The notes beneath the pieces were generated by a model. It made no database searches. It was not told the origin of the DNA and saw only the letters and a list, made by a program, of their open reading frames with translations. From D2472 sp964275585 (GTDB lineage Bacteria > Pseudomonadota > Gammaproteobacteria > Magnimaribacterales > D2472), in contig CAXYCJ010000006.1 of NCBI GenBank assembly GCA_964275585.1, forward strand, positions 124,001-188,000: 64,000 bases of DNA, written 5' to 3'. A program made the position numbers and the translations under genes. The stretch's first letter is position 1. Every line of letters begins with the position of its first letter. Below are positions 44,221 to 53,610 of this stretch, in pieces.

Positions 44221-44661
44221 ATGAATGTGAAAATTGTTTCTACTCCAATAGGGTTTTTTAATTCGATCTACAGTAGTTCAGGTCTTCAACGTCTAACGTT
44301 CTTGGGCAAGAAAAAATCTCAGCATACTAAAGATAAAGAATTACAAAAGCTTCTAGATGAATTTTTTAGCACTAATGGCTTAAATATTATGCCTAATATT
44401 GATCTTCATGGATCTCATTTTCAATTAAAAGTATGGAGCGCTCTTTGTGATATACCCCGAGGAAAGACTATGTCTTATTCATTAGTTGCGAATCAAATTG
44501 GCACACCTGGAGCAGCAAGGGCCGTTGGTACAGCATGTAAGTTAAATCCTATCCCACTCTTTATTCCCTGTCATAGGGTTGTAAAGCAAGATAGATCAAT
44601 AGGGCAGTTTGGATTAGGAATTGAGCACAAGAGATATCTTTTAGAGTTAGAAAGAGTATGA
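44221..44661 (+). CDS. ogt: Methylated-DNA--protein-cysteine methyltransferase
   Basis: 146 residues from the ATG at 44221; in-frame starts at 44191 (TTG) and 44203 (ATG) would add up to ten residues. The acceptor site IPCHRVV (Cys117) is intact, with the helix-turn-helix region YSLVANQIGTPGAARAVGTA before it. It repairs O6-alkylguanine by taking the alkyl group onto the cysteine. The stop overlaps the bolA start by 4 bp. It lies directly downstream of the terminator at 44144-44170, so it begins a new transcript that probably runs through bolA and the RND gene. Confidence 0.88.
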   Translation: MNVKIVSTPIGFFNSIYSSSGLQRLTFLGKKKSQHTKDKELQKLLDEFFSTNGLNIMPNIDLHGSHFQLKVWSALCDIPRGKTMSYSLVANQIGTPGAARAVGTACKLNPIPLFIPCHRVVKQDRSIGQFGLGIEHKRYLLELERV

Positions 44662-44957
44662 GTTATCACGACGACATTATTTTAAATCTTCAGAAAGCTT
44701 TTAAAACTCAGAATTTACTTCTAGAAAATGAAAGTTTTATGCATAACGTCCCTGCAGATTCTGAAACACACTTCAAATTAGTTATTGTATCAAATGACTT
44801 TCTTGGGCTTACAAAAGTAAAACGTCATCAAAAAATCTATAATGTATTGTCTCAGACAATGAATCAAATCCATGCTTTATCTATTCAGGCTTTTACTATT
44901 GATGAATATCAAAAGAATCCAATCATTTTACAATCTCCAGATTGCTCTAATAAATAA
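44658..44957 (+). CDS. bolA: BolA family protein
   Basis: 99 residues. The fold is recognised by LENESFMH near residue 24, the ETHFKLVIVSNDFLGLTKVKRHQKIYNVLS core (cut here: ETHFKLVIVS, then VKRHQKIYN) with the invariant His, and IHALSIQAFTIDEY at the end. BolA proteins work with monothiol glutaredoxins in iron-sulfur handling and in stress-linked envelope control. It is coupled to ogt by a 4-bp overlap and precedes the RND gene by 8 bp. Confidence 0.85.
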   Translation: MSYHDDIILNLQKAFKTQNLLLENESFMHNVPADSETHFKLVIVSNDFLGLTKVKRHQKIYNVLSQTMNQIHALSIQAFTIDEYQKNPIILQSPDCSNK

Positions 44958-44965
44958 CTAGCCTT

Positions 44966-47425
44966 ATGAGATATTTTTTTCAATTAATAATTTCTAAGCC
45001 ATGGATTGTAATGTTATTTATTCTCGGAATTTTTATTGTAACTTCTCCCGGCCTTAAGAATTTTAAACTAGACTCTTCTTCTGACGCTTTAGTCATAGAA
45101 GGAGATGAAGCTTTTAGAGTCTATAGAGAAACAAGTAAAATTTTTGGTAGCTCAGATTTCTTGATAATTACATTTACACCGAACGGTGATTTATTTTTAC
45201 CTGAATCATTAGCAACAATTAAGTCGCTTGAAGTGTCATTAGAGCAACTTGAAACAGTTGAGTCAGTTTTGTCAATCTTGGATGCGCCAATTTTTTTCCA
45301 ACCGAAAGTGCCTTTGTCTGATCTCATGGATAATTTAAAGACCTTGGAAACAGATGGCATTGATTTAATGTCTGCGAAAGATGAAATTTTAACTAATCCA
45401 GTTTATTCAGAGCTCATTATTAGTCCCTCAGGAAAGACGACGGCTATTCAAATTACCTTGAGTGAAAATCCCTTGTACAGAAACCTTATTAATAAAAGAT
45501 ATCAGTTAAATGAATCTGATATAGATAGCAGCGAAAACAGAAAAAAGCTAAGAGCAATTAATCTGAAAATATCAGAGCTTAATGATCAAGAATCGAGACA
45601 AAGAAGTATTCTGATTGCTCAAATTCGAGACCTGTTAAGTCAGCACTCAGATGCAGGCACTTTATTTCTTGGCGGGGCCTCTATGATAGCTACAGACATG
45701 ATGACTTTTATTAAATCTGATCTTGCGGCGTTTGGTATCGGGGTAGCGCTTGTATTTTGTTTGATGCTTTATTTATTTTTTCAAAATATTTGGTTTGTGC
45801 TCCTGCCTCTAGCGAACGCATCTATATCTACTATTTTTACGGCGAGTATCTTAGGCTTAATGGATTGGAAGATTAGCGTTATTTCATCAAATTTTATTGC
45901 CTTGCTTTTAATACTCACAATTTCTTTAACCGTGCATGTGCTGGTAAGGTTTATTGAGATATCGAAAACAAACACTTCGATTGATGAATCCATCAACATA
46001 ACAGTTCATCAGATGGTTATGCCATGTTTATTTGCGGCCTTGACTACTGGAATAGCCTTTCTTTCATTGCTTTTGGGCGACATCAAACCGGTGATTGAGT
46101 TTGGCAAAATGATGTCAGTTGGTATTGTATTTGCCTTCATTTTTACCTTTACATTTTTGCCAGCTGCAATGAAGCTTTTAATCAAACTTCAAACTTTTCA
46201 CAACCCAAATTGGATTAATAAAATACCTCTTTCCTTGGCTCATATGACCTTAAAACGAGGAGGTAGAATTAGTATATTTTTTTTAATCGCAGCCTTTGTA
46301 ATGGCTTTTGGCATTTCAAAACTTGAAGTAGAAAACCGTTTTATTGATTATTTTTCACCAGAAACTGAAATATACCAAGGCATGTTATTACTAGATCAGG
46401 AGCTTGGAGGAACAGCAACATTGGAAATACTGATTGATCAACCTCCCGTAGAAATTTTTGAAAATGATCTATTTACAGATGATGGGTTATTTGAAGATGA
46501 TCTGTTTGATGATGACTCTAGTCAAGCACCTGGGTATTGGTGGAATGCCTCATCTCTTGCAAAATTAGAAGATATTCATGATTACCTTGATGAAATCCCT
46601 GAAATGGGGAAGGTTTTAAGTGTTGCAAGCGGAATTAAATTAGCGCGAATGATTAATGATGATAAGGACCTGAATGATTTAGAGTTAGCTCTGTTAAGGT
46701 CTGTATTACCAGAAAATATTAAAGAAACTTTACTGTATTCATACATCAACTCGGATGATTCTAAGGTAAGAATTTCTGCCAGAGTCTTAGAGTCTGCTCC
46801 ATCCCTCAACAGACAATATTTACTTGAAAAGATAAACTATGATCTTGTGAATAAATTTAATTTAGAGCCTGACCAATTTCAAGTTACCGGTTTAGCAGTT
46901 CTTTATAATAATATGTTGCAGTCTTTGTTCTCATCACAAATCAAGTCCTTAGGGCTAGTATTTGGAGCTATTGGGTTGATGCTCTTAATGCTTTTTAGAT
47001 CTTTAAAAGTGACACTGATAGCTTTGGCCCCTAATTTAATTACAGCTGGTTCTGTGCTCGGAGTATTGGGGATATTGCGTATACCCCTGGATATGATGAC
47101 TATCACTGTCGCAGCCATTAGTGTTGGAATGGCTGTAGATAATACCATTCACTATTTGTTTAGATATCGCTCAGAAGTCCAGAAAAAAAATGTCCCTGAT
47201 CATAACCCAGTTACCAATTCACATAACTCAGTTGGAAGAGCTGTATTTTACACTGCCACAACTATTGCTGCAGGGTTTTCAATTTTTGCATTTTCTAACT
47301 TTACACCCACTGTTTTGTTTGGGGTTTTTACTGCATTTGCTTTAATGGTTTCTTTTTTTGCATCCTTAACATTGTTACCATTCTTATTAAGTTACTTTAG
47401 AGCATTTCAGGTGCAGGACACATAG
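44966..47425 (+). CDS. RND-superfamily exporter (MMPL type)
   Basis: 819 residues in two repeats, each with one helix, a large periplasmic domain and a bundle of five helices; this gives about 12 membrane spans. The second helical bundle contains the sterol-sensing-like GMAVDNTIHYLFRYR acid motif, and the first GVALVFCLMLYLFFQ. The family moves lipids or hydrophobic compounds to the outer leaflet using the proton gradient. An unusual acidic stretch (DLFTDD, LFEDDLFDDD) sits in the second periplasmic domain near residues 500-515. It is followed by an AMACR-like gene 1 bp away, which suggests a lipid-related substrate. Confidence 0.85.
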   Translation: MRYFFQLIISKPWIVMLFILGIFIVTSPGLKNFKLDSSSDALVIEGDEAFRVYRETSKIFGSSDFLIITFTPNGDLFLPESLATIKSLEVSLEQLETVESVLSILDAPIFFQPKVPLSDLMDNLKTLETDGIDLMSAKDEILTNPVYSELIISPSGKTTAIQITLSENPLYRNLINKRYQLNESDIDSSENRKKLRAINLKISELNDQESRQRSILIAQIRDLLSQHSDAGTLFLGGASMIATDMMTFIKSDLAAFGIGVALVFCLMLYLFFQNIWFVLLPLANASISTIFTASILGLMDWKISVISSNFIALLLILTISLTVHVLVRFIEISKTNTSIDESINITVHQMVMPCLFAALTTGIAFLSLLLGDIKPVIEFGKMMSVGIVFAFIFTFTFLPAAMKLLIKLQTFHNPNWINKIPLSLAHMTLKRGGRISIFFLIAAFVMAFGISKLEVENRFIDYFSPETEIYQGMLLLDQELGGTATLEILIDQPPVEIFENDLFTDDGLFEDDLFDDDSSQAPGYWWNASSLAKLEDIHDYLDEIPEMGKVLSVASGIKLARMINDDKDLNDLELALLRSVLPENIKETLLYSYINSDDSKVRISARVLESAPSLNRQYLLEKINYDLVNKFNLEPDQFQVTGLAVLYNNMLQSLFSSQIKSLGLVFGAIGLMLLMLFRSLKVTLIALAPNLITAGSVLGVLGILRIPLDMMTITVAAISVGMAVDNTIHYLFRYRSEVQKKNVPDHNPVTNSHNSVGRAVFYTATTIAAGFSIFAFSNFTPTVLFGVFTAFALMVSFFASLTLLPFLLSYFRAFQVQDT

Positions 47426-47426
47426 C

Positions 47427-48533
47427 ATGAGCGGACCTTTAAAAGGAATTACATTGGTTGAGTTTGCTGGCATTGGACCAGGTCCTTTTTGTGGCATGGT
47501 TTTAGCTGACCTGGGCGCAGATATTATTAGAATCGATAGATCTTCACGCCATGGTCATGGAAATACTATTGATTTTCAACATCGTTCCAAATCTTCACTT
47601 TCAGCTGATTTAAAAAATCCAAAAACAATTAATGAGATTAAAAAACTATTAGGAAGAGTGGATGGCTTAATTGAAGGCTTTAGACCAGGGGTAATGGAGC
47701 GATTGGGCTTAAGCCCAGAGGAGTGCTTTAAAGTAAATCCACAGCTTGTTTACGGAAGAATGACTGGTTGGGGCCAAGAAGGACCCCTTGCTAAAACGGC
47801 AGGCCATGATATTAATTACATTGCTCTCACAGGCGCCCTTGAAGCCATAGGAAGAAAAGGTGAGACACCGCCACCGCCTTTAAATTTAATTGGAGATTTT
47901 GGAGGGGGAGGTATGTTTCTTGCACTTGGAATGGTGGCTGCATTATTAAATATTAAAAATGGCGGCAAAGGACAGGTGGTAGATGCGGCCATGGTTGATG
48001 GTGCCTCTGTTCTTATGTCTATGTTCTATGCCTTTAAAGCATCTGGATTTTGGAAAGAAGAGAGAGAATCAAACATGTTGGATGGTGCTGCTCATTTTTA
48101 TGATACTTACGAATGCTCAGATAAAAAATTCTTATCTATAGGTTCTATTGAACCGCAATTTTATGCTGTACTTCTTGAGAAATTAGAGATATCAGATATT
48201 AGATTTCAAGATCAATTAAATCAAGATCAATGGCCTGAATTAAAATTAATTATGCAAGAAAAAATTAAAACAAAAACGCGGGATGAGTGGGCTGAGATTT
48301 TTGATGGTTCTGATGCTTGTGTTGCACCCGTATTGAGTTTATCTGAAGCTCCCGAACACCATCATATGAAAGCAAGAAAATCATTTGTAGAATTTGATGG
48401 AGTCATGCAACCGGCTCCCGCACCAAGGTTTTCTGAGTCAGTCACTGAAATTAGGCATGCTTCAGTTAAAGCAGGTCAAAATAATGACGAGCTATGTAAA
48501 AAATTTGAATTAGATCGGTCTTGCTTTAGCTAA
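47427..48533 (+). CDS. Alpha-methylacyl-CoA racemase-like CaiB family enzyme
   Basis: 368 residues. VEFAGIGPGPFCGMVLADLGAD and the GRMTGWGQEGPLAKTAGHDINYIALTG core (shown as GRMTGWGQ and AGHDINYIAL) match AMACR/Mcr; His-Asp in GHDINY is the catalytic pair, and the shorter length separates it from formyl-CoA transferases. It inverts the 2-methyl centre of branched acyl-CoAs, which is needed for beta-oxidation of phytol- or sterol-like chains. The start is 1 bp after the RND gene stop, so the two are co-translated. It overlaps the convergent tatD gene by 8 bp. Confidence 0.85.
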   Translation: MSGPLKGITLVEFAGIGPGPFCGMVLADLGADIIRIDRSSRHGHGNTIDFQHRSKSSLSADLKNPKTINEIKKLLGRVDGLIEGFRPGVMERLGLSPEECFKVNPQLVYGRMTGWGQEGPLAKTAGHDINYIALTGALEAIGRKGETPPPPLNLIGDFGGGGMFLALGMVAALLNIKNGGKGQVVDAAMVDGASVLMSMFYAFKASGFWKEERESNMLDGAAHFYDTYECSDKKFLSIGSIEPQFYAVLLEKLEISDIRFQDQLNQDQWPELKLIMQEKIKTKTRDEWAEIFDGSDACVAPVLSLSEAPEHHHMKARKSFVEFDGVMQPAPAPRFSESVTEIRHASVKAGQNNDELCKKFELDRSCFS

Positions 48534-49311
48534 AAAATCTTATCGAATTGTGATAGGTTTCTTTTTGTAATTTTTCTAGCGAAATATTCATCAATTGACT
48601 TATTTCTGAGGCTATATGAGGCAAGTATTTTGGCTCATTGATGTTTCTGCTAGGTTTTTGTGGAAGGTTCTTAGGTATCAGGTAAGGACAATCAGTTTCT
48701 ATCATCAACCTATCTAGTGGGATATTTTTTATAGATACTCGCAGGTCTTTATTTCTTTTTTCATCACACACCCAACCAGTCAATCCAATGTATGCACCAA
48801 GATTTAAATAGTCTTCCAGTTCTTTTTGCGAGCCTGTAAAACAGTGAACGACAAAACGAGGTAGATTATTGGAGTGGTCTTTGATGATTTGTATGAAATC
48901 ATCATGAGAATCTCGTTGATGAAGATACAAGGGCAACCCAAGCTCTTTCGCAACTTCAATATGCATCCCAAATGAGTCTCTTTGAATATCAGGAGGCGAT
49001 ATGTTCCTGAAGTAGTCAAGACCAGTTTCTCCTATCGCATGAGGTTTAATGGGCTTTAATATATCTAGCAGTTTTTGATCACCCATATTAAGTACCTCAT
49101 TTGCGTTGTGAGGGTGAATGCCTGCAGTAATAAAGTATTTAGATAAATCTTGGATTTGAATTTCCTGTATTAAAGCTAAGTCATTAAGGCTTGCACACAA
49201 AAGCACAAACTTATTAACATTAACTTTCCCAGCATCCTTTAATATAGTCTCTAAGTTTTCTCGAAGAGATGGATGTGTAAAATTACAAGCAATATCTATA
49301 AATCCAGCCAT
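48526..49311 (-). CDS. tatD: TatD-family DNase
   Basis: 261 residues. Metal ligands are visible: DIACNFTHPSL (an HxH variant with Asn in place of the first His), AIGETGLDYF, LYLHQRDSHDDF, FVVHCFTGS and MIETDCPYL. The family has 3'-5' exonuclease or D-aminoacyl hydrolase activity. The N-terminal motif is NFTH rather than the usual CHxH, as in the TatD subgroup of proteobacteria. It is alone on the minus strand and faces the racemase gene. Confidence 0.85.
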   Translation of the reverse strand: MAGFIDIACNFTHPSLRENLETILKDAGKVNVNKFVLLCASLNDLALIQEIQIQDLSKYFITAGIHPHNANEVLNMGDQKLLDILKPIKPHAIGETGLDYFRNISPPDIQRDSFGMHIEVAKELGLPLYLHQRDSHDDFIQIIKDHSNNLPRFVVHCFTGSQKELEDYLNLGAYIGLTGWVCDEKRNKDLRVSIKNIPLDRLMIETDCPYLIPKNLPQKPSRNINEPKYLPHIASEISQLMNISLEKLQKETYHNSIRFFS

Positions 49312-49353
49312 TTTTAGCCACTATCAATTACAATATTGTAATTATCTATCAAT

Positions 49354-50196
49354 ATGAACCAGTTTGATCAATTTCAGTCCGCTTTAACTTTAACTCAGAT
49401 ATCAGAGCAGGTTTTCTCATTTATTCCGAACTCTAAATATTTCGTGGGTAATACTCCGCATGGAGGCTATCTCATGGCTTTGATGAATAAGGCTTTGGTA
49501 AGTGTTCTTCCTCATCCCAGCGCAATTAATTCAAATATTTATTATGTGGATAGAACTGAAGATGCACCTGCAGAATTGCATGTTGAAGTTATAAGAACCT
49601 CTCGAGGCTCATCCATGGGTCAAGTGAGGTTAATTCAAGATGGTCATTTAACCTGCATCTTTTCTGGCTTGTGCTCAGATTTTCATTACATGAAGGGCTA
49701 TGATGGTCTGAAGACATCCTTACCAGAGATCATGGATTCTGTTGATCCAAAAACATTTAAAACCATGAGCTATGAAAACTTAAAAGTTGGAGCTACTCCT
49801 TCTTTTATCCAGCAGTTAGAAATATCCGTTCATCCAGCACATGCTTGGTGGGACCGCTCTATTTCCACCGATGATGCCGATGCAAGATGCTCTGCATATC
49901 TAGAGCTTTTGGGTGGCTCTGCTGATGAGTTTGTTCTTTCGTATCTATCAGATATATTGCCACCAGTTGTACAAAATAAATATGGATCACTTGGATGGAT
50001 TCCAACACTTGCTTTAACAACAAACATTAGGCAACTTCCCACAACAAACAGACTATTTATTGACGGTATTGCAAAAGATATAAGCAATGGCTATTTTGAA
50101 CAGGATTGTAATATATGGGATTTAAATGGTAACTTAGTTGCCACTAGCAGACAGCTTGCAAAAATTTTAAAATCAGAAGAAAAAATCTCTTCATAA
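49354..50196 (+). CDS. Acyl-CoA thioesterase family protein (TesB-like, double hot-dog)
   Basis: 280 residues with two hot-dog repeats: NTPHGGYLMALMNKAL opens the first with the hydrophobic central helix, and AWWDRSISTDDADARC begins the second. The GGYLMAL and PTLALTTNIRQLP segments fit the TesB/YbaW-like group that hydrolyses medium- or long-chain acyl-CoA. The catalytic Asp/Gln/Thr set cannot be assigned with confidence. It begins the run of seven genes that ends with queF; the gap to the MoxR gene is 18 bp, and their relation may be only a shared transcript. Confidence 0.7.
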   Translation: MNQFDQFQSALTLTQISEQVFSFIPNSKYFVGNTPHGGYLMALMNKALVSVLPHPSAINSNIYYVDRTEDAPAELHVEVIRTSRGSSMGQVRLIQDGHLTCIFSGLCSDFHYMKGYDGLKTSLPEIMDSVDPKTFKTMSYENLKVGATPSFIQQLEISVHPAHAWWDRSISTDDADARCSAYLELLGGSADEFVLSYLSDILPPVVQNKYGSLGWIPTLALTTNIRQLPTTNRLFIDGIAKDISNGYFEQDCNIWDLNGNLVATSRQLAKILKSEEKISS

Positions 50197-50214
50197 TATC
50201 AAAAAGGAAACCAA

Positions 50215-51063
50215 ATGAAATTTACTGGTACAAAAAACTACGTCTCAACTGAAGATCTCAGTATGGCTGTCAACGCAACTATTGCCTTGGAAAGACCATT
50301 AATTATTAAAGGAGAGCCAGGCACTGGTAAAACTCTACTGGCCATAGAGGTTGCTGAGTCATTGGGGATGGAGTTGATAGAGTGGCATGTTAAATCAACA
50401 ACTAAAGCATCACAGGGGCTGTATGAGTATGATGCCGTAACAAGACTTAGAGATTCTCAGTTAGGGGATGAAAGGGTCAAAGACATTAAGAACTATATTA
50501 AAAAAGGTAAATTATGGGATGCATTTGAATCTGACAAGCAGGTTGTTCTGTTGATTGATGAGATAGATAAGGCTGATATTGAGTTTCCGAATGATTTATT
50601 ACAAGAACTTGATCGAATGGAGTTCTTTTGCTACGAAACAGGTGAAACTATCAAAGCAAAAAAGAGACCTCTCATTATAATCACTTCAAATAATGAAAAA
50701 GAGCTCCCTGATGCATTTTTAAGAAGATGTTTTTTTCATTATATTCAATTTCCAGATAGACCCACAATGGAAGGAATTGTAAAAGTGCATTATCCAAGAA
50801 TTAAGAAAAATCTAGTCAAAGATGCTTTAGATTTATTCTTTGATATTAGAAAAATTCCTGGGATGAAAAAAAAGCCCTCAACCTCAGAACTTATTGATTG
50901 GTTAAAGCTTCTTATGTCAGATGAACTCCCAGATGAAATATTAAAGAATGCTGATTCATCTAAAGCCATCCCTCCACTTTATGGTGCCTTGCTAAAAAAT
51001 GAACAAGATGTTCAATTGCTTGAACGACTTGCTTTTATGTCTAGGCGCGATCAATCAAAATAA
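50215..51063 (+). CDS. MoxR-type AAA+ ATPase
   Basis: 282 residues with the Walker A GEPGTGKTLLA (near residues 38-48), Walker B VVLLIDEIDKAD, and sensor region LIIITSNNEKELPDAFLRRC with the arginine finger. This belongs to the CoxD/NorQ-like MoxR group, which acts with a von Willebrand A protein to remodel or activate a partner, often by inserting a metal. The VWA partner gene follows by 4 bp. There is a ribosome site AAAGGAAA. No CO dehydrogenase or other known target is in the window. Confidence 0.88.
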   Translation: MKFTGTKNYVSTEDLSMAVNATIALERPLIIKGEPGTGKTLLAIEVAESLGMELIEWHVKSTTKASQGLYEYDAVTRLRDSQLGDERVKDIKNYIKKGKLWDAFESDKQVVLLIDEIDKADIEFPNDLLQELDRMEFFCYETGETIKAKKRPLIIITSNNEKELPDAFLRRCFFHYIQFPDRPTMEGIVKVHYPRIKKNLVKDALDLFFDIRKIPGMKKKPSTSELIDWLKLLMSDELPDEILKNADSSKAIPPLYGALLKNEQDVQLLERLAFMSRRDQSK

Positions 51064-51067
51064 ATTA

Positions 51068-52243
51068 ATGCTAATTAACCTTTTCCATACAGTTCGTTCT
51101 GCGGGAGTGCCTTCCACCTTGCGAGAATTGTTAGATTTGCTTGGAGCCCTTGAAAAGAATGTTGCATTTGCAGACATGAATGATTTTTATTTTCTTGCCC
51201 GAACAACTTTGGTTAAAGATGAAAAGCATTATGATAAGTTTGATCGCGCTTTTGAAATTTACTTCAAAGGCATAGAAACTCTTGAGGATATTTTTGAAGC
51301 CCTGATTCCAGAAGACTGGTTGCGCAAAGCTTTTGAAAAGGAATTAGATCCAGAGGAATTAAAAAAGATTAAATCTTTAGGTGGTCTTGAGAAGTTGTTA
51401 GAGGAATTTCAAAAGCGGATGGAAGAGCAGAAAGAAAGGCATGAAGGAGGGAACAAATGGATTGGTACCAATGGGACCTCACCCTTTGGGAATAACGGTC
51501 AAAATCCAGAAGGTATAAGGGTAGGTGGTGAAGGGGGACAAAAGAAAGCAGTCAAGGTTTGGGAGCAGCGACAATATCAAAATTTAGATGACTCAGTTGA
51601 AATAGGAACTCGGAATATCAAGATGGCGCTAAGAAGGCTTAGAAAATTTGCTAGGCAGAGCAATGAGTATGAATTAGACATGGATGGCACCATTAAATCA
51701 ACCGCTAAAAATGCAGGCATCCTAGATATTAATATGATTAGAGAAAGAACAAATCATGTGAAGGTATTAATTTTTTTTGATGTGGGTGGATCTATGGATC
51801 CTTATATCAAACTTTGTGAAGAATTATTCTCTGCGCTTAAAACAGAATTTAAGCATTTGAAATATTTTTATTTTCATAACTGTGTTTATGAGTCTGTGTG
51901 GGAAGATAATAGAAGACGTACTCAAGAAAGGTTTCTAGTTCAGGACATTATCAATAAATATACCTCGGACTACAAAGTTATTTTTGTGGGAGATGCCACC
52001 ATGGCTCCTTATGAAATTACAAACTCTGGTGGTAGCATTGAACATTGGAATGAAGAGCCTGGTGGAGCAACTATTAAAAAAATGTGCTCACATTTTTCTA
52101 AGGTTGCGTGGCTTAATCCAGTTCCAGATGATCATTGGGACTATACCTCGTCTTTATGTATCATTAGAGATATCGTGGAACAAAGAATGTTTCCATTAAC
52201 ATTAAAAGGCTTAGAGGATGGGATGTCCGAATTATCAAAATGA
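51068..52243 (+). CDS. VWA-domain (CoxE-like) protein
   Basis: 391 residues from the ATG at 51068; a reading from 50999 overlaps the MoxR gene and is less likely. N-terminal AGVPSTLRELLDLLGAL and YFLARTTLVKDEKHYDKFDRAF are the CoxE signature; a Gly-rich linker follows (about residues 145-175), then the VWA domain with MIDAS residues in FFDVGGSMD. The MIDAS reads DVGGS, matching the DxGxS consensus. It pairs with the upstream MoxR ATPase. The stop overlaps the permease start by 4 bp. Confidence 0.85.
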   Translation: MLINLFHTVRSAGVPSTLRELLDLLGALEKNVAFADMNDFYFLARTTLVKDEKHYDKFDRAFEIYFKGIETLEDIFEALIPEDWLRKAFEKELDPEELKKIKSLGGLEKLLEEFQKRMEEQKERHEGGNKWIGTNGTSPFGNNGQNPEGIRVGGEGGQKKAVKVWEQRQYQNLDDSVEIGTRNIKMALRRLRKFARQSNEYELDMDGTIKSTAKNAGILDINMIRERTNHVKVLIFFDVGGSMDPYIKLCEELFSALKTEFKHLKYFYFHNCVYESVWEDNRRRTQERFLVQDIINKYTSDYKVIFVGDATMAPYEITNSGGSIEHWNEEPGGATIKKMCSHFSKVAWLNPVPDDHWDYTSSLCIIRDIVEQRMFPLTLKGLEDGMSELSK

Positions 52244-53610
52244 ACACTATAAATACAACCAAAACTAATGGAATTAAGTGGGGCCCTTTTACCTTAAGAA
52301 TACCCTTTATACATATTAAATTGAGAGCACCAGAATTCCTTCAAGGTCTAGTAATTTCTGGTGCCACTGCTTTTGCAGCAGCGCCTTTAGGCATGAACTT
52401 AGGATTAACTTTTGATGAAGCTATAGCTTTGAGCATGGTAGCTGGAGCATTGATTTCATCCGGACCAATTATCTTTGGAGAGCCTATGGCTCCAGGCTGG
52501 GTTACACCAGCAGTTCCAATTGTAATAGGTGCTCTAATTGCTGCTGGCATGTACGGCGTAGAGACGGGTGTTGAAGGCGTGTATCAATACAATCCAGATG
52601 CATTTCGCTTTATGGCAGCCATGTGCTTTGAATTTACCGCCCTTATTTTATTTCTTGGTTTAAGTGGCTTAGGCAAAGTCCTGGTTGAATGGATACCAAA
52701 CGGTCTTAAAGCAGGGATCATCTTGGGTGCAGCGCTAGCTGCCTTTTATCAGGTTTTTTATGTCGATATTGCACAGTTTGAGAAAGCCCCTGTATCACTC
52801 ACGCTTGCGATTGTACTTTGCGTTGTTACTACTTTTTCTAATCCCTTTAAAAAACTTGCTGCTAAAAATAAGTTTTTTGAGGTAGTTGGATCCCTAGGCT
52901 TATTACCAGGTTTTGTTATTGCTGGCTTAGCTGCTTATTTTTTAGGAGAGCTTTCATTTGATATTGAATGGGGTTTTGCTATTCCTGCAGTTGGGAGTTT
53001 GATTGAGAAAACTTCACCTCTTTATTTGGGCATGCCTTCCATGGAAATGTTTACAGATGCTATCCCATTAGTGCTGATTGGATACATGCTTCTATTTGGT
53101 GATCTTGTAACTGCCACTGAGGTTTTAAATGATGCTCAGAAGCATCGTGATGATGAGATCTTGCCCATTGACCTCAATCGCTCACATTTATCTGTGGGTA
53201 TTAGAAATTTAATTGCCAGTATCATTAATCCATTTTTTCCAACCCAAGGAGCATTGTGGACAGGTGTTCACGTGGTAGTTGCTGAGCAGTGGAAGAAAGG
53301 ACCAAAACAAATGCCTTCAATCTTTGATGGTATAGGGTCTTACTATCTTATGGGTATACCATTTTTGTATTTTGTGCTCCCATTTGTAACTTTAATGGAG
53401 CCTCTCATGTTTATGGCTTTAACTCTAACGCTCATTCTTACTGGGTTTGCATGTGCTTACATTGCCATGTCCATTCCTACTAAGAATTCAGAAATGGCCA
53501 CTGCATTACTGATTGCATTTTTTATTACTTTCTATAGCGCCTGGGTTGGTTTAATTATTGGGGTCTTACTTTCTGTGTTTGTTGATGGTTTAGATGAAGA
53601 GACTGCATGA
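52240..53610 (+). CDS. Multi-spanning permease, possibly NCS2/SulP fold
   Basis: 456 residues with about 12-13 membrane helices. The first half has LRAPEFLQGLVISGATAF and GEPMAPGWVTPAVPIVIG, a re-entrant-type segment like the substrate site of uracil/xanthine and related permeases; the second half begins near FDIEWGFAIPAVGSL. I am not sure of the family and give no substrate. It is coupled by 4-bp overlaps to both the VWA gene and the ABC ATPase gene, which is the strongest clue: all are expected to be made together. Confidence 0.55.
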   Translation: MNTINTTKTNGIKWGPFTLRIPFIHIKLRAPEFLQGLVISGATAFAAAPLGMNLGLTFDEAIALSMVAGALISSGPIIFGEPMAPGWVTPAVPIVIGALIAAGMYGVETGVEGVYQYNPDAFRFMAAMCFEFTALILFLGLSGLGKVLVEWIPNGLKAGIILGAALAAFYQVFYVDIAQFEKAPVSLTLAIVLCVVTTFSNPFKKLAAKNKFFEVVGSLGLLPGFVIAGLAAYFLGELSFDIEWGFAIPAVGSLIEKTSPLYLGMPSMEMFTDAIPLVLIGYMLLFGDLVTATEVLNDAQKHRDDEILPIDLNRSHLSVGIRNLIASIINPFFPTQGALWTGVHVVVAEQWKKGPKQMPSIFDGIGSYYLMGIPFLYFVLPFVTLMEPLMFMALTLTLILTGFACAYIAMSIPTKNSEMATALLIAFFITFYSAWVGLIIGVLLSVFVDGLDEETA

